A program made the position numbers and the translations under genes. The notes beneath the pieces were generated by a model. It searched no databases. It was not told the DNA's origin and saw only the letters and a list, made by a program, of their open reading frames with translations. Shown one piece after another: positions 1 to 11,570 of a stretch of 64,000 bases of DNA. Position 1 is the stretch's first letter, and each line of letters starts with the position of its first letter. Source of the stretch: Scedosporium boydii (taxonomy: Eukaryota; Ascomycota; Sordariomycetes; Microascales; Microascaceae); contig NJFT01000177.1 in the NCBI GenBank assembly GCA_002221725.1, positions 21,629-85,628 on the forward strand, given 5' to 3'.

Positions 1-175
1 GCTTTACTTCTTGCCATAATATCTCTCTTTCCCCGCTAACATCCCGCTTAGGAAGACCAGCGCTAGGTGGTAGTCTCAACAAAGGCAATAGACTCCATTT
101 CCCTAGTTAGCGTCGTCTAACAGCCTAAAAATAGCATCATCAACAAAGACGCCTGCCTGGACAGCTTCCTCTCTG
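1..175 (+). promoter_or_regulatory. 5' flank and leader of the RCC1 gene
   Basis: No reading frame is supported here. The stretch directly precedes the RCC1-like start codon and contains no convincing ATG competing with it. It is presumably the proximal promoter and 5' UTR, but I see no named element. Confidence 0.4.
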
Positions 176-1774
176 ATGATGAAAACCCGCGATAAGAAAC
201 CCACCCGAAAGGATGATAAGTTGAGCAAGGGGAACAAGGCCGTACCCGTCAAGACGAGTTCAAAGAGAAAAAGAGTCGAGGACGATCATGTTCACGATCA
301 TGTCACAGCTGAGAGAACCAATCGTGGCGGCAGCGCTAAAACGAAAACCAGGCGCCTTGGTAGTCCCATCCCTCCCAAGCCTCAGAAACCGATCCCCGCC
401 GCCACGAGGCAGGAACGCAAGGTTTCCGAGACGGTGAATGAGGCACCGAGGCAGCCTCTCGATGTTTTCGTCTTTGGTGAGGGTTCAGGTGGAGAACTGG
501 GTCTCGGGAGCAAGATCGTCGATGGTCTTTCGCTAACCGATGTCTCAAGCCCCCGCCTAAATACGTTGCTCTCTTCGACGGATGTTGGCGTGGTTCAGAT
601 CGCCTGCGGTGGCATGCATGCTGTCGCACTCACGAAGGACAACACAATTCTTACTTGGGGCGTGAATGACCTCGGTGCCCTAGGTCGCAATACGAATGTC
701 CCCGAAGAGGACGACGACGAGTTTAACCCCGCCGAGAGTCACCCTGGGCCGATTGATACATCGGGCCTTGATCCATCGATTATATGGGTTCAGGTGGTAG
801 CTGGGGATAATGCCTCATTTGCTTTGACCGAGGATGGTAAGGTCTATGGCTGGGGTACCTTCCGCTCCGATGAAGGCATCATAGGATTTAGTGACAAAGC
901 CCGGATACAGGCCACTCCTGTTCTTGTCCCCGATCTCAAGGATATTCGACGACTTGCTATGGGAACTAATCACGTTCTTGCCCTTGATGGCAAAGGGAAG
1001 GTGTTCGCGTGGGGTTCTGGCGATCAGAGCCAGCTGGCTCGGAGAGTGGTCGCTGGACACGTCAAGTCCGCCCTTAGACCTGCCAGCATTGGGCGTCTCC
1101 CCCTACGCGGTGCCAAGGCTGTCAAGATTGCTTGTGGGTCTTACCACAGCTTTGCCGTTGACCAAGAAGGCCGTGTGTATGGCTGGGGCCTCAACAACTT
1201 TGCTGAGCTCGCCATCGCCGATGGGGCGGGAGAAGATGGCGCAGCCGTGTTGAAGCCGTCCTTGATCCATGCCCTAGCGGATCACAATGTCGTCGATATC
1301 GCTGGCGGAGAGCACCATTCACTCGCTTGCACGGCTGATGGAAAACTACTTACCTGGGGTCGGATCGATGGCCACCAAGTCGGCCTCGAGGGCGAGGTTT
1401 TTACTGAAGATAACACTATCTATGATGAGCGGGGCAATCCTCGCATCCTCGTGGACCCCACTGAGTCGCCAGGTAAGGGGAGAGATGTACCCTATCGTAT
1501 GCTCGAAGAGGCTAGTCTAACTGAATTTCTCGTACTAGACCTCCCGTTCGTCTCACTTGTCACTGCTGGAACAGATCACAGTTTCGCAGTCACGAGTAAT
1601 GGGAAAGCTTACTCCTGGGGTTTCGGGGATAGTGGCCGGACGGGCCATGATGTGGAGGGCGATGTCGAGGTTCCGACGCTGATCAACTCGAAGCCAGTCA
1701 GGGAGAAGAAGTTGATTTTTGCAGGGGCTGGTGGATCATTCTCAATCCTCGCCTCCGCGGCGCAGGATGAGTGA
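176..1774 (+). CDS. RCC1-type Ran guanine-nucleotide exchange factor (Prp20/Pim1-like)
   Basis: Intronless 532-residue protein. The first about 95 residues are basic and disordered, with an NLS-like KRKR cluster near residue 30. After that come seven RCC1 beta-propeller blades, marked by the recurring aromatic-W-G motifs: VFVFGEG, TWGVND, YGWGTF, FAWGSGD, YGWGLNN, LTWGRI and YSWGFGD. By family knowledge this is the chromatin-bound exchange factor that loads Ran with GTP in the nucleus and so drives nuclear transport and spindle functions. Length and seven-blade architecture fit the fungal orthologs (Prp20/Srm1, Pim1). Two adjacent ATG codons (176 and 179) could start translation; the first is used. 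An acidic insertion (EEDDDE) sits in blade two. RCC1 folds also occur in other proteins, but the single-domain layout and basic N-terminus favour the Ran exchange factor. Confidence 0.93.
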   Translation: MMKTRDKKPTRKDDKLSKGNKAVPVKTSSKRKRVEDDHVHDHVTAERTNRGGSAKTKTRRLGSPIPPKPQKPIPAATRQERKVSETVNEAPRQPLDVFVFGEGSGGELGLGSKIVDGLSLTDVSSPRLNTLLSSTDVGVVQIACGGMHAVALTKDNTILTWGVNDLGALGRNTNVPEEDDDEFNPAESHPGPIDTSGLDPSIIWVQVVAGDNASFALTEDGKVYGWGTFRSDEGIIGFSDKARIQATPVLVPDLKDIRRLAMGTNHVLALDGKGKVFAWGSGDQSQLARRVVAGHVKSALRPASIGRLPLRGAKAVKIACGSYHSFAVDQEGRVYGWGLNNFAELAIADGAGEDGAAVLKPSLIHALADHNVVDIAGGEHHSLACTADGKLLTWGRIDGHQVGLEGEVFTEDNTIYDERGNPRILVDPTESPGKGRDVPYRMLEEASLTEFLVLDLPFVSLVTAGTDHSFAVTSNGKAYSWGFGDSGRTGHDVEGDVEVPTLINSKPVREKKLIFAGAGGSFSILASAAQDE

Positions 1775-2474
1775 TGGGTCATACAATGTATGGCTCTATG
1801 CCCTCGCTACATTAGGAACCAATTCAAGGTTGATTGGTGGTTAGACTGGTTGGGGAATATTCGACGAGAAAGGAACCTGGACAAGCTATTTTAAGGGATG
1901 CATGAGAACTTGGTAGGAGAGTGGTGGAAGCACTAACCTGTCCAGCAGTTTGCAACTGCTGTCGTTGTCATCTCTGACACAATCATTGCTTTGTTGGAAG
2001 CGGGCGATGTTAAGTCGGCCATCGGCATTAAGGAAATGATCGGTTCAACGAGGGACAGTTTATCATGGCGCCCGCCCCAGTGTGGACACCATACCATCCG
2101 GTGCACAGGTTACGCCGCCGAATTTAGTATGCCCTGCACGTCGACGACCCTACGCGAGACACGAGCGAGTCCGTTCAAAAGGTCGTGCTTCCCACGCGTG
2201 TACCGAGACATCTTTTCTCTCGGCTACCCCGATTCCCTCGCTTTTATGGGCTGCGCCGTAATCGCGTCAGATGCATGCCTCATGCCAATTGCCATCGGGC
2301 AGGATTGGACGGGCAGCTTTTCTCTACCCCCGTTACATGAGATGAGATCCGTTGTGGACGATTGTATTGATAAACTCATAAAATTGGAGGGTCCCACACC
2401 CCTTTCTGCTAAACACCAGATCTAAACGGTACTGGAGCAGTGGATATAACCGCTCCCAGCACGCTTCCCTCATT
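1775..2474. other. Convergent intergenic region, no gene seen
   Basis: 3' flank of the RCC1 gene and 3' flank of the minus-strand secreted-protein gene. An open frame of about 144 codons lies at 1991-2425, but its composition and lack of any family resemblance make it non-credible. Confidence 0.5.
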
Positions 2475-3014
2475 TTACACACAAACCCCGTTGCAATCCA
2501 TAGCTCCCAACTCAGGATCACACCCATCAGAAGGATCCTCAACGCAAATCAACCCCACCGGGCACGGAATCCCAAAATACCCCCCACAAGCCCTCTTCTC
2601 CACACACACTCCCAACCCATCGCACGCCATCCCGCACCCTTCCACTCTCGGATCATCTACGCACACATATCCCTCCTTGCACTTCAACGGTCCTTCCTTT
2701 CTATCTCCTCCACAGGGTGCGTAACTCGGCACGGGAACGGCAGTACTCGTGCTCGTGGGGTAACACGTCGTGGGGCTGGTATTATCTAAAGTTGTCGGAC
2801 CCGGGCGTGTTGCGAGAGTGGTGGGGACGCAGCGGCCGGCGCAGTTTTCGCCGCGGGTGAGGGGGCAGGACGGGTCGAGAGCGGAGCAGGACATGGATTC
2901 CGGGCAGGGGGCGATGCGGAAGCCGCAGGGGCGATCGTCGAAGCTGGGAGCAAGAGTTGTTGCGGTTGCGGAGGGGTGGAGAAGGAGGGCCGCCGGGAGG
3001 AGGTGGAGGAGCAT
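2475..3014 (-). CDS. Secreted cysteine-rich protein with three six-cysteine modules
   Basis: The protein is 179 residues with a hydrophobic N-terminal signal peptide (residues 1 to about 20, starting MLLHLLPAALLL). I chose the ATG at 3014 because a run of A precedes it (good fungal context) and it places the signal peptide at the N-terminus; the frame stays open upstream to 3143 without another credible start. The mature part holds three similar modules. Each opens with CG followed by spaced C, C, a DP dipeptide in or near the centre, then C, C and a closing C-V. Modules 1 and 2 are joined by a Thr/Pro/Ser-rich linker, probably O-glycosylated. I do not recognise a named family. The layout suggests an extracellular disulfide-stabilised protein, possibly cell-wall or effector-like, but this is inference. 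Confidence 0.75.
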   Translation of the reverse strand: MLLHLLPAALLLHPSATATTLAPSFDDRPCGFRIAPCPESMSCSALDPSCPLTRGENCAGRCVPTTLATRPGPTTLDNTSPTTCYPTSTSTAVPVPSYAPCGGDRKEGPLKCKEGYVCVDDPRVEGCGMACDGLGVCVEKRACGGYFGIPCPVGLICVEDPSDGCDPELGAMDCNGVCV

Positions 3015-6000
3015 TTTTTTTTGGTAGGAGATGAGAAATGTGATAAATGTCTTTAATGTGTCGAGTTCGAAGCTAAGAACTTGGGATTTCTTGGGCGGTG
3101 AGCGAGTAAGTGACGATGTTGTGTCTTTGGCGATGTCGCGCACTCACAGAGCAAGATGGGTTATGAACCCGGTTTTATTTATATGTGGATGGCGCACCTG
3201 CTCTCGGAGATTCTATGTTCCATTTTTAGATTACCAAGTTTCCCATCCGATTCCCTTCGAGAGATTACAATACATAATCTCATAGTCCGGCTAGAATATA
3301 TTAATTAATATAGACCGCATCACTATATATCTCGTATCCAAGTGCACACCCACACCTTAGCGAGCGTCGAACTGCCCACCCCTTGCGCCGTTGCCGGTGA
3401 GCATCGCCCGGCCGAACTGTGGATTGATAACTCTTAGCTTGTATACATGGGTTTGGGCAAATCCATGGTTTGGACAAGACCTGTAGTGGAATAATGATAC
3501 TGAAAATAGAAGCAAGTCGCTGTCGGCCTTGGGCCGGATTGAGGCATTGGGACGAGTTGAGTGGAGTTTCTTGTATACTACTCCGCTTTCTCTTTGCTCC
3601 GGCTGGGAGATCAGGGGGCGGGACGGGCCGAGTAAAGAATGGACTTGTGTTGTTTCTGTTGTGCATGAGCTGGAGGGGGTAAGTTGGGTCTGTGATGGGT
3701 GTGGATGGAAGTTTCTTTTCTTTTTACTTTTCCTTTCGACGCTTGACCGTTTGTCTAGCTCTAGGTGGCGACGATGTGATACCAACACTGCCAATATTGT
3801 CCCCTCGAAGACGGCTTCGGTGCTCCTTCCGCACCGGCGCCCATGGCCGGACTCGATTGGATCTGGCCCGCAACAAATGCTAAGATCCCAATCCGGAGCA
3901 GACCACGGCCCGCCATCGGCGGGAATTCTGCTCTCGACATGCTTAATTTCGGGGCTTGTGTGTCGGTTAAGAGGCATTATAAGAGTTCGACGAATCATGT
4001 CGCCTGGGGCCACTCGGTTGCCAGATTGCGGGCCGGCACTTTGCAACTTGCCCCGGGCTTGAGCGATGAGCTTTCCTTGTTCTATTGAATGAGGTGATGG
4101 GCTCATCACTTTGCGTCGTTTAGATCAATCCGCGGCACATCTTAGCAGCACCGTCATCATCTCCATCCTCACCACTGTCCTGGTAGATCCAGTCCAAGGC
4201 TCGCAGTCCTTTGATTCAATTGCAGAGAAGAAACGACGGCGTCGTGACCACCCAACTAGACGGTCGAGGGCCTTTCCTATCCGCCCCTCCATCTCACATC
4301 TTCTCTCTGCTTCTGCCTCTACTTCGCCTTCCCGGAGCATAATCCGAAGGAGGCAAAGGGGACTCCCCACTTACTGAAACTGCATTTTGCTCCATCAAAA
4401 TCTACACGGAACTCTTCTAAAGCCCTTCTGCGGACCGATTAAAGCCGGCCGGCCCTATCCTAGTCTGGATTCGGCAAACCAGGCCTCTCCACTGAAGCTC
4501 CACCGCTAGGCAGCCTGGCCTTGCTGGTTTGTCCCATTTCAAGAGCCATCTGTTCCCAGATTCCTTCTAAGTTGAGTGGGATCTAGGTCATCATTGGCAC
4601 TTCGTACGATAGTGCTCCGTAGGTGTGTTCGGTTCCGTTTTCCTTCTTTTCGTCGGCACCTTTGCCCCAATTCTGCTTCGAGCTAATCACAGAGGATGAG
4701 ATCGAAGCCATCAATCGATTAAAACGGCATGTCACACCACAAAAAGCCTGGACATTGGGTTATCGTGGCACCCCTCGCACCTTTGGTAGGACCGGTAAGA
4801 AGCGGCTTGCTCGTTAGCATGTGGACTCGACATGAGGTCTACACCGCCCTCGAATTTGTTATTTCGGTTGTTCATTGGCATAGCGGGCCATGATGGCGGT
4901 GAAAATTAAAGGCTGTGCATGAACAATCTTATATAGATATTGTGGACCATGAGAGGCCAAGAATCGGCGAGACACGGGAGCCCATGAAGCATAAAAACCA
5001 AGACCCACGTATAGCCAACGACTTATAGCCTCTGGTCTGGGGAATTGACGCTTTTTATCGTCGAAATTGTGCCCTGTGAATAGGACTTGATTGCGGTGGC
5101 GCAGTTGGTCGGCTCCCATCAGGTGTGCCATCTCGACCTAAGCCTGTCCACATCGTGGTAGTATTCTTGAAGAGAAGAGGTTAAGCAAATTGAACTATAC
5201 TATATTTGAGAGGGCATGGCGACGATCCATTGATGCTGTTGTGGAGGATATTTCGTGGCGCAATTGACTTTTGTCTACTGGGGACCTTTGCCAAACCAGG
5301 ATTCATGATTTTCCATTTCTGGTAAAATCCACACCAGCACCAGAGTTTATCCAAAACGTTGCTGCCAGCGGAGACTCTTTCCAGGGCATCAATGATCTCG
5401 AGGGCCCCGTTTATACAGTTGGCCCGGTCGCGCAATGGCGCGGAGACGGGGAAATGTTGTGTCCTTTATGGAGTGTAAGACGGGCATCTGACGTCGATGG
5501 GAACGCATCATCAATGAATGATCTATCATCTTGCCTTCAATTGGTTTGAGGTTGGAACTTAACTCGGACAGGGCATAGTATTTAAATGTAAAAATGAAAC
5601 AATAAAAAAAAAGGAAAAAGAGGACCCGGGGCCAGCCTGTTCTCCTATTCTTCCATTCGGTCAGCCTCACGATAGCCTCATCGGACCCCTCGTCCTTTGA
5701 CTACGCGAAGTAACAAAGGTCAAGTCGGTGTGACTCCCCGACCGGAGCTTGTCGTTCAGCAGTGACATTCCAATCGTCTGTCTTGGTATGCAGGGTCATC
5801 CTCCCCAGTTTATAGTTCAGTGCTAGTGAGAGCTGAAAAGCCCTTGACGGAACCCGGACCACTTGTCGCGATTTGGTTAGTTGGGGCTGTGAAGGCTCCA
5901 ACTGCAGTCAGGCAACCCAGCTCTCGACTCTTGATTAGGACTTGGGGTCCTAATATATTATGCTGGGAATTGGAATGCGGCTGTGCGATGCGTTCTGACG

Positions 6001-6290
6001 GGATCATCCCACTCTTTCAAGCAAAAAAAAATATTATTTGGAGAAGGGAGGCCGCATGTTGTAGGAGATTTATCTTTGCTGGATTCCTCCCAATTCTCGT
6101 CAGAAGTCGTTAAGCTGAGTGCATCGTCGAGGGCAACATAGCAACATCGCATCAATTATATTTTTATATCTTGATCTCACCAAGCCACCTTCGATCTCGC
6201 CAATTGAGCTGGACTCTCTCTCTCAGCCCTATACAGGAACGTGTAACACAGCAGCAGCCATGGTACTCACCACTCCAATCAAAGCCCTCG
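3015..6290. other. Gene-free intergenic region
   Basis: About 3.3 kb between two divergently oriented genes. The longest frames (3357-4109 minus, 3529-4062 plus) overlap each other and have no domain, signal or codon pattern that supports them. A TTCGTACGA-containing palindromic element occurs near 4599-4609. Nothing else is recognised. Confidence 0.5.
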
Positions 6291-8879
6291 ATGTTCCTTA
6301 ATGCCTCTAACGTCGTATCTCAGGTCCGAATTACTATCCCCTTTCTGTCAAAGGGTCGGTCGCCCGCCAAACAACAACCAGATGATGAACCTATCTCGCC
6401 CACAGCAACCCTCTTCGAACAAGATCCCGCCAGCGAGGTGACCCTCTCCGTCCACCCCGTCCCAAAATACTCCGGCATCCTCATCAAAGTCCAACCGCCA
6501 CACGCTCCCCGACCACTTCTCCATGCCGACAGCGATGAAAAGGGCAAAGGTAAGTCCACGGCGACACCGCAACCCCTCCCCCGAACCGCCTGCGACATTG
6601 TCCTCGTCATCGATGTCTCCGGCTCCATGGGGTGCGAGGCTCCCGTCCCCGGCGGCGGAACCGGAGACGAGCCGAACTACGGTTTCTCGGTGCTGGATTT
6701 GACCAAGCACGCGGCTTTGACCATCCTCGAGACACTGGACGAACGGGACCGTTTGGGGATCGTGACGTTTGGTAGCTCGGCTAAAGTGCTGAGGGAGTTG
6801 GAGGGCATGACGGAGAGTAATAAGGCGGCGTGCAAGGAGGCTATTCTCTGCATGAACCCGCATGGGTTGACGAATTTGTGGGGGGGGATGTTGGAGGGAA
6901 TGGCTCTTTTTGATAACGCGGAGAGACAGGAGGGAAGAGTTCCGGCTATGATGGTATGTGATGGGAATGATTTTGTGGGGGAGCTTAGGGAGAGAAGAAG
7001 CTAATCAGGCGGTTTACTTCCAGGTTCTTACCGATGGGATGCCGAATATGCAGTGAGTTCTTTCTTGCCACATGTTTGTGCTGGTGGTGGGCGATGATAT
7101 TGGAACGAAGGAGCTAACATTGGAATATTGTAGCTGTCCTTCGAGAGGTTACGTGCCCAAGCTGCTCGAAATGAAAGAAATCATTCCTGCCATCCACACA
7201 TTTGGCTTCGGCAACGACCTTCGATCCGGTCTCCTCAAGTCCATCGCTGACGTTGGACGCGGCGGCTACTCCTTCATCCCAGACAGTAGCATGCTTGTAG
7301 GTGTTCTCATTATCCCCACGACAAATTACCCCCTCTACACCCTTTCAACAGTAACAAACGAGAAACATAGGGCACCGTCTTCGTCCACGCCCTAGCAAAC
7401 CTCCAATCAACCTACTCCGACAAAACCGCCCTCCGTCTCCGCTACCCCCGCGGCTTCAGCCTCCAAACCACCACCGGCCTCGTAGCCGCCGCCCCGAAAC
7501 CCACCGACATCGAAATCGACGGCCTCAAATACACCGACCTCACCCTTCCGCTCGGCAACCTCCAATACGGCCAATCGCGCGACATTTTCCTCCTCGCCCC
7601 CGACGGTCTCGGCACGGCGCCTCCTCTCCCTTCCTCTGCTATCGAAGCAACGCTCACCTTTTCCCGCATGACCAACGACGTACACACCATCACCGCCCAA
7701 ACCCCTCTCCGCCTCGATTTTCTGGCGCCGGGATTCCCTGACCCCGCCGAGATAGCTTACCACGTCTCTCGCTCGCGCATCTGCGAATATCTAGGCTCTC
7801 TGTACCGCGTCAAGATCGACGGCGAACACACGACGCTAGACAGTCAGGAGACCCTCGCAGAAAATGCTCCCAAACGCCTGCAGGCGCTCAAGAAACTCGT
7901 CTCCGAACTCCCCGCGCGCGCTTTCGCCGACGACCAAGGACCCAACGAGTCGTTGCTCCACGAGTTGACGGAGGAGAAGGACGGGCAGATCCCGATGGGC
8001 GTGAGTGCGCAGTATTTCGGGACGTGGGGCGCGCATTTCCTCCTTAGTTTGAAGTCGGCGCACGAGAGGCAGATTTGCAACTCGTTCAAGGATCCGGGCC
8101 CGCTGCAATATTCGAAGGACAGTCCGTTATTCATCCAGTGTAGGGATGTCTTGGACAACTTGTTCGATAGCCTAGAGCCTCCGCCGCCGTCGCGGGAGAC
8201 TACGTATAAGGGCCACTACGATATGAGCTTGTACAGGAATGCCGCCGGCACTTGTTTTGCGGGGTCTACGCTTGTTCGGCTCCCAGGCGGACGACAGATT
8301 GAGATACGGAAGCTGAGAAGAGGGATGGCCGTCATGACACCTAGGGGGCCGAGGAGTGTGGAGAATGTGCTTGCTACGCCGGTGGAAGATGAGATCATGT
8401 GTCGGATTAGCGGAGACGTTCTCGTTACGCCGTGGCATCCTGTCGCGAGGAGGGGCACGTGGCAGTTTCCTGCCAAGATGGTTGCTGGGAGGAAGGATGA
8501 AAGTAATGTGAGGTATACGGGTGTCGTTTATTCGGTGCTATTGGAGAGGGATGAGGACGCCGACGCGCATGCTATTTCCGTGGGGAAGGGTGACGTTTGG
8601 GGCGTGACATTGGGGCATGGGATCGTGAAGGGAGGGGATGTGAGAGCCCACGAGTTTTTTGGCGACTATGAGGCCGTGAAGAAAGCGCTGGAGGTGTTGG
8701 CAAAGGCTGGGGCGAGCGGCCAGAGTGCTGTCGAGGGAGGAGGAGTGAGGAGGGATGCGAGGGGATTGGTGTGTGGGTTCGTGCCGTATAAGGGTGCTGG
8801 AGGGGGGATGAGAAGGGATGTAAAGAGGAGAAGTATCGAGAGGAGGGAAGTTCGCGGTGTGTCCTCGAGGCGCTTTTGA
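6291..8879 (+). CDS. VWA domain protein with C-terminal Hint (Vint) domain
   Basis: Four exons, 6291..6953, 7024..7052, 7134..7296 and 7371..8879, give 787 residues. The introns have GT-AG borders and keep frame. The first in-frame ATG is at 6291; upstream ATGs lead into stops. After an N-terminal region comes a von Willebrand A domain from about residue 100, with an intact MIDAS: DVSGS at 108-112, the Thr of GLTNLWGG, and the Asp of LTDGMPN. A middle region matches the Vwaint type. From Cys580 (GTCFAGSTL) a Hint domain follows, with a TPWH motif at 638-641 equivalent to the TxxH of Hedgehog and intein Hint folds. The tail is Arg-rich. Known fungal VWA-Vint proteins share this order. The Hint part may mediate self-cleavage; the biological role is unknown. 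No signal peptide is evident, so the protein is probably cytosolic. Confidence 0.85.
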
Positions 8880-10263
8880 AGTTCCTGTCGCCATCTATGT
8901 TCGGTGAGATCCGGCTGGCTCGAGATCTCGAGCCCTCGACCTGATGCCAGTCTCGACAAACACTCCCCTTCATTCTATTATATCCCCGGGCAAACAAGGG
9001 GACGCATATCCTATCCCGATGGCATCATTCTACCGAAGCTCTACTATTTCGCCAGTTGAGAATGGGTAGTTAAACAAGAAATAAGCAAAACCGCAATGCC
9101 TCTTCTCACTTCTATCTTGGTGTGCCCCTATTCAGTTATGAGCCCGGTTCTCAACGCCTGGCGAGCCTTATCTATCTCCCTCTCTTTTCCTTGTTTCTTT
9201 TTTCCTTTTTTCTTTACTCTTTCCCCCTTTTTTTCCCTTTTCTAAATTTTTTCCCCATTTTTTTTTTTTTTTTTTTTTCTTCTTCAACCAAAGTTCCCGG
9301 GCTGAACATCTGATGAAGTTGAAAGGGAAAACTGTGCCGCGATTGTCCTCGCATATACACAGGTACCAGGATACACCGTAGTTAGCTGACAAGTTACCTA
9401 ACATGAAGAGCATCCAAATGTTAAGGCCTAACTCCGCCAACTCAACCCCGTCACGGTCTGTCCCTCCTTGTGCCTTGGAAACGGATGCCTGCCGAGAAAA
9501 GGTCCCAGTGCCCATCCCTATTTTCTTGCCAGCACACCCACCTAATTTGTGCAATCTCTTGGCAAGCAAGGGTTCTTACCCCATCGCTTGGGCCAGCCTT
9601 TGATCCTACTGATCGGCTTCCCCTTAGCCCCGGAGAGGAAGAAAGGAGCTCTGAATCGAACCACGGGGCAGAAACGGCTGCCTCAGCCGAACAAGTGACG
9701 AAACATGGCATCACCTCCGTATTAGACATCAGAGAAGGATCCATTGAAACTCTTCCACTCTTGAACGGTAAGAAGAGTACGCAGAGAGAGTGTTGCCAGT
9801 TTCAGAACTCTCGGACTTGCCTACGAAAAGCGGTCGAGGCTTTTAGGAATAGTGGACATCTCCTTCACCCTGAGAGAGACGATCCAATGATGCCCTCTCG
9901 GGCTTAACGGGGTGTAAGGGTCCATGTAGCATCCTGATATCACCGCTCTCTCCGACGCGTCTAGACCACAGCCCTAACCACGGTGTTTGGCTTCGTAAGC
10001 TTATGCGCGATAAACAAAGTTCCGCAAAGGGGGTAAGAATATCAGATAGGGAAGAAGAGCCGTCGAAATTGACAAAATCTCGTTCATCAATGCCCCGTTT
10101 GAGCTACCATCGCCGGGGTGTTGATCGGGACCGAAGCCCGGGATGATGACTAATAATCTCCGACAGCCCTTTGGAAAATGTTGGTGACGGAGAATACCTG
10201 CCTGCGCCGTATAGGGTTGCCTAAAGTCCGATGATTTATGACGCGTGTCGCCCCTTGCGTCCG

Positions 10264-10275
10264 ATACGAAGTACT
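10264..10275. repeat. TACGAAGTA dispersed element
   Basis: ATACGAAGTACT. The near-palindromic core recurs at 10768-10780 and, as TACTTCGTA, at several other intergenic places in this window. Function unknown. Confidence 0.45.
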
Positions 10276-10767
10276 GCCGTGTCGGGCCTTGGGAAAAGGA
10301 AAAATAGAAATGCACTAGCTGGATATTGACAATGCGCTGTTCATCGTCTCGCCTCGCGTGGAAGTGGAAGAAACCCACGATGTTGGGTGGGTTGGACTGT
10401 GCAAGGCACTTTGTAAGTTGCGTTTGATTGGTAGAATTAATTGGAGCATCCATGGAGTCGGGTTTTAAGGTTGACAGAGATAAGATGGCTGTCGGGTTCT
10501 TAGCGGACCCCGAGAAAAAAAGGCAAGTGAGAAAGAGGCTTTTCCGTTGTTTTTCCAGCCGGTGGGATGGGGCTGCGATGGGGCATTCCCGGACTCTTGC
10601 GCAAAAAAGAAGACAACAAAAAAAGCAAGATCGAATCGGCTTGATTGCTAGGGTTGGGGGGTGGGGGTGGGGGTGGAGTTGGAGGTCAAAGTGGAGGTGT
10701 GGCTTGAGGACATTGAAGTTCTGGAAGCCGGATTGGGAGCCACTTGCCGAGTCAAGCCTCGTACAGG

Positions 10768-10780
10768 ATACGAAGTACTT
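10768..10780. repeat. TACGAAGTA dispersed element
   Basis: ATACGAAGTACTT, the same core as at 10264-10275. A further ACGAAGCACGAAGG lies about 20 bases downstream. Confidence 0.45.
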
Positions 10781-11546
10781 TTTGACGGGTACCGATTATT
10801 ACGAAGCACGAAGGCAGAAGGCGTGAGTCGTGCTTGGTAGGCTTTTGAGAATAGTTTTCCCGCTCAACCTCGTTTTCGGGTTCGGAGGTTCTACATCTCC
10901 CGTGGCACTCGAAGGCTGTCGCCATCTCGAATGGAGGGAGAAAAGCAACTGCAAACGCACGCCAATATACCATTATTAAGATCATGATGCAACTCACCCG
11001 ACAATCTGGGTCTCAGGAAACCTGGAACTGTTACATATATTACACGGAAACATTCCACGGAGACATATCTGACGGGATTTCCCTCTGGAGCGAGACATCG
11101 TGTGATGGTGGTTGAGTCCGAGTGTGAGCGGGTGAGAGAAAATGTATTCGCAGTATCATCGAATCCCACTCATCTTCACTCCAGCTTCGCAAGTTTGAGG
11201 TAATAATGACTCATCCACGCCCTGTCAGCAGCAGATCTGCACTGGAAAGATACACTTCATGTCGAAGTTTCAGCAAGTGTAAGATATCAAGCTGGTGGAC
11301 ATGAGCACAATTATGACAGCTCAGAGCCAAATGACAACCTTTGTCGGTGTTGTCCCGACGCTGGGGCGGGACAGTATTTCGAAGTGAAAAAGAGAGGGTG
11401 AGATTTGGCGGGAAGTCGGGAAGATCAAGACCCCGACGCGCTGGGTCCACCAGGAATTTTTGGGGAAACTTCTAGCGTATCTTCCCGTGCCTGGTGCACT
11501 CGAGGGACAGTGTCAGCGCAAGTCGATCACTAGCGCCACGCAAGGC

Positions 11547-11570
11547 CTGAAGTACCTGTACATACTTCAG
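11547..11570. repeat. Perfect 8-bp inverted repeat, 8-base loop
   Basis: CTGAAGTA, eight bases, then TACTTCAG. It shares the GAAGTA/TACTTC arms with the other dispersed elements in this gene-free stretch. Confidence 0.5.

Noticed and set aside
1991..2425. 144-codon plus-strand frame
   Set aside because: Non-ATG start in part, no family resemblance, lies in convergent intergenic DNA.
3357..4109. 250-codon minus-strand frame
   Set aside because: Overlaps an equally long plus-strand frame, has no signal, domain or intron logic, and its composition is not protein-like.
6260..6301. Upstream ATG for the VWA-Hint gene joined by a mini-intron
   Set aside because: The only splice joining it in frame would be 31 nt with a poor donor; the ATG at 6291 needs no splicing.
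9620..9700. GGTTCGATT on the minus strand as a tRNA T-loop
   Set aside because: The flanking stem does not pair and no acceptor or anticodon arms can be built.
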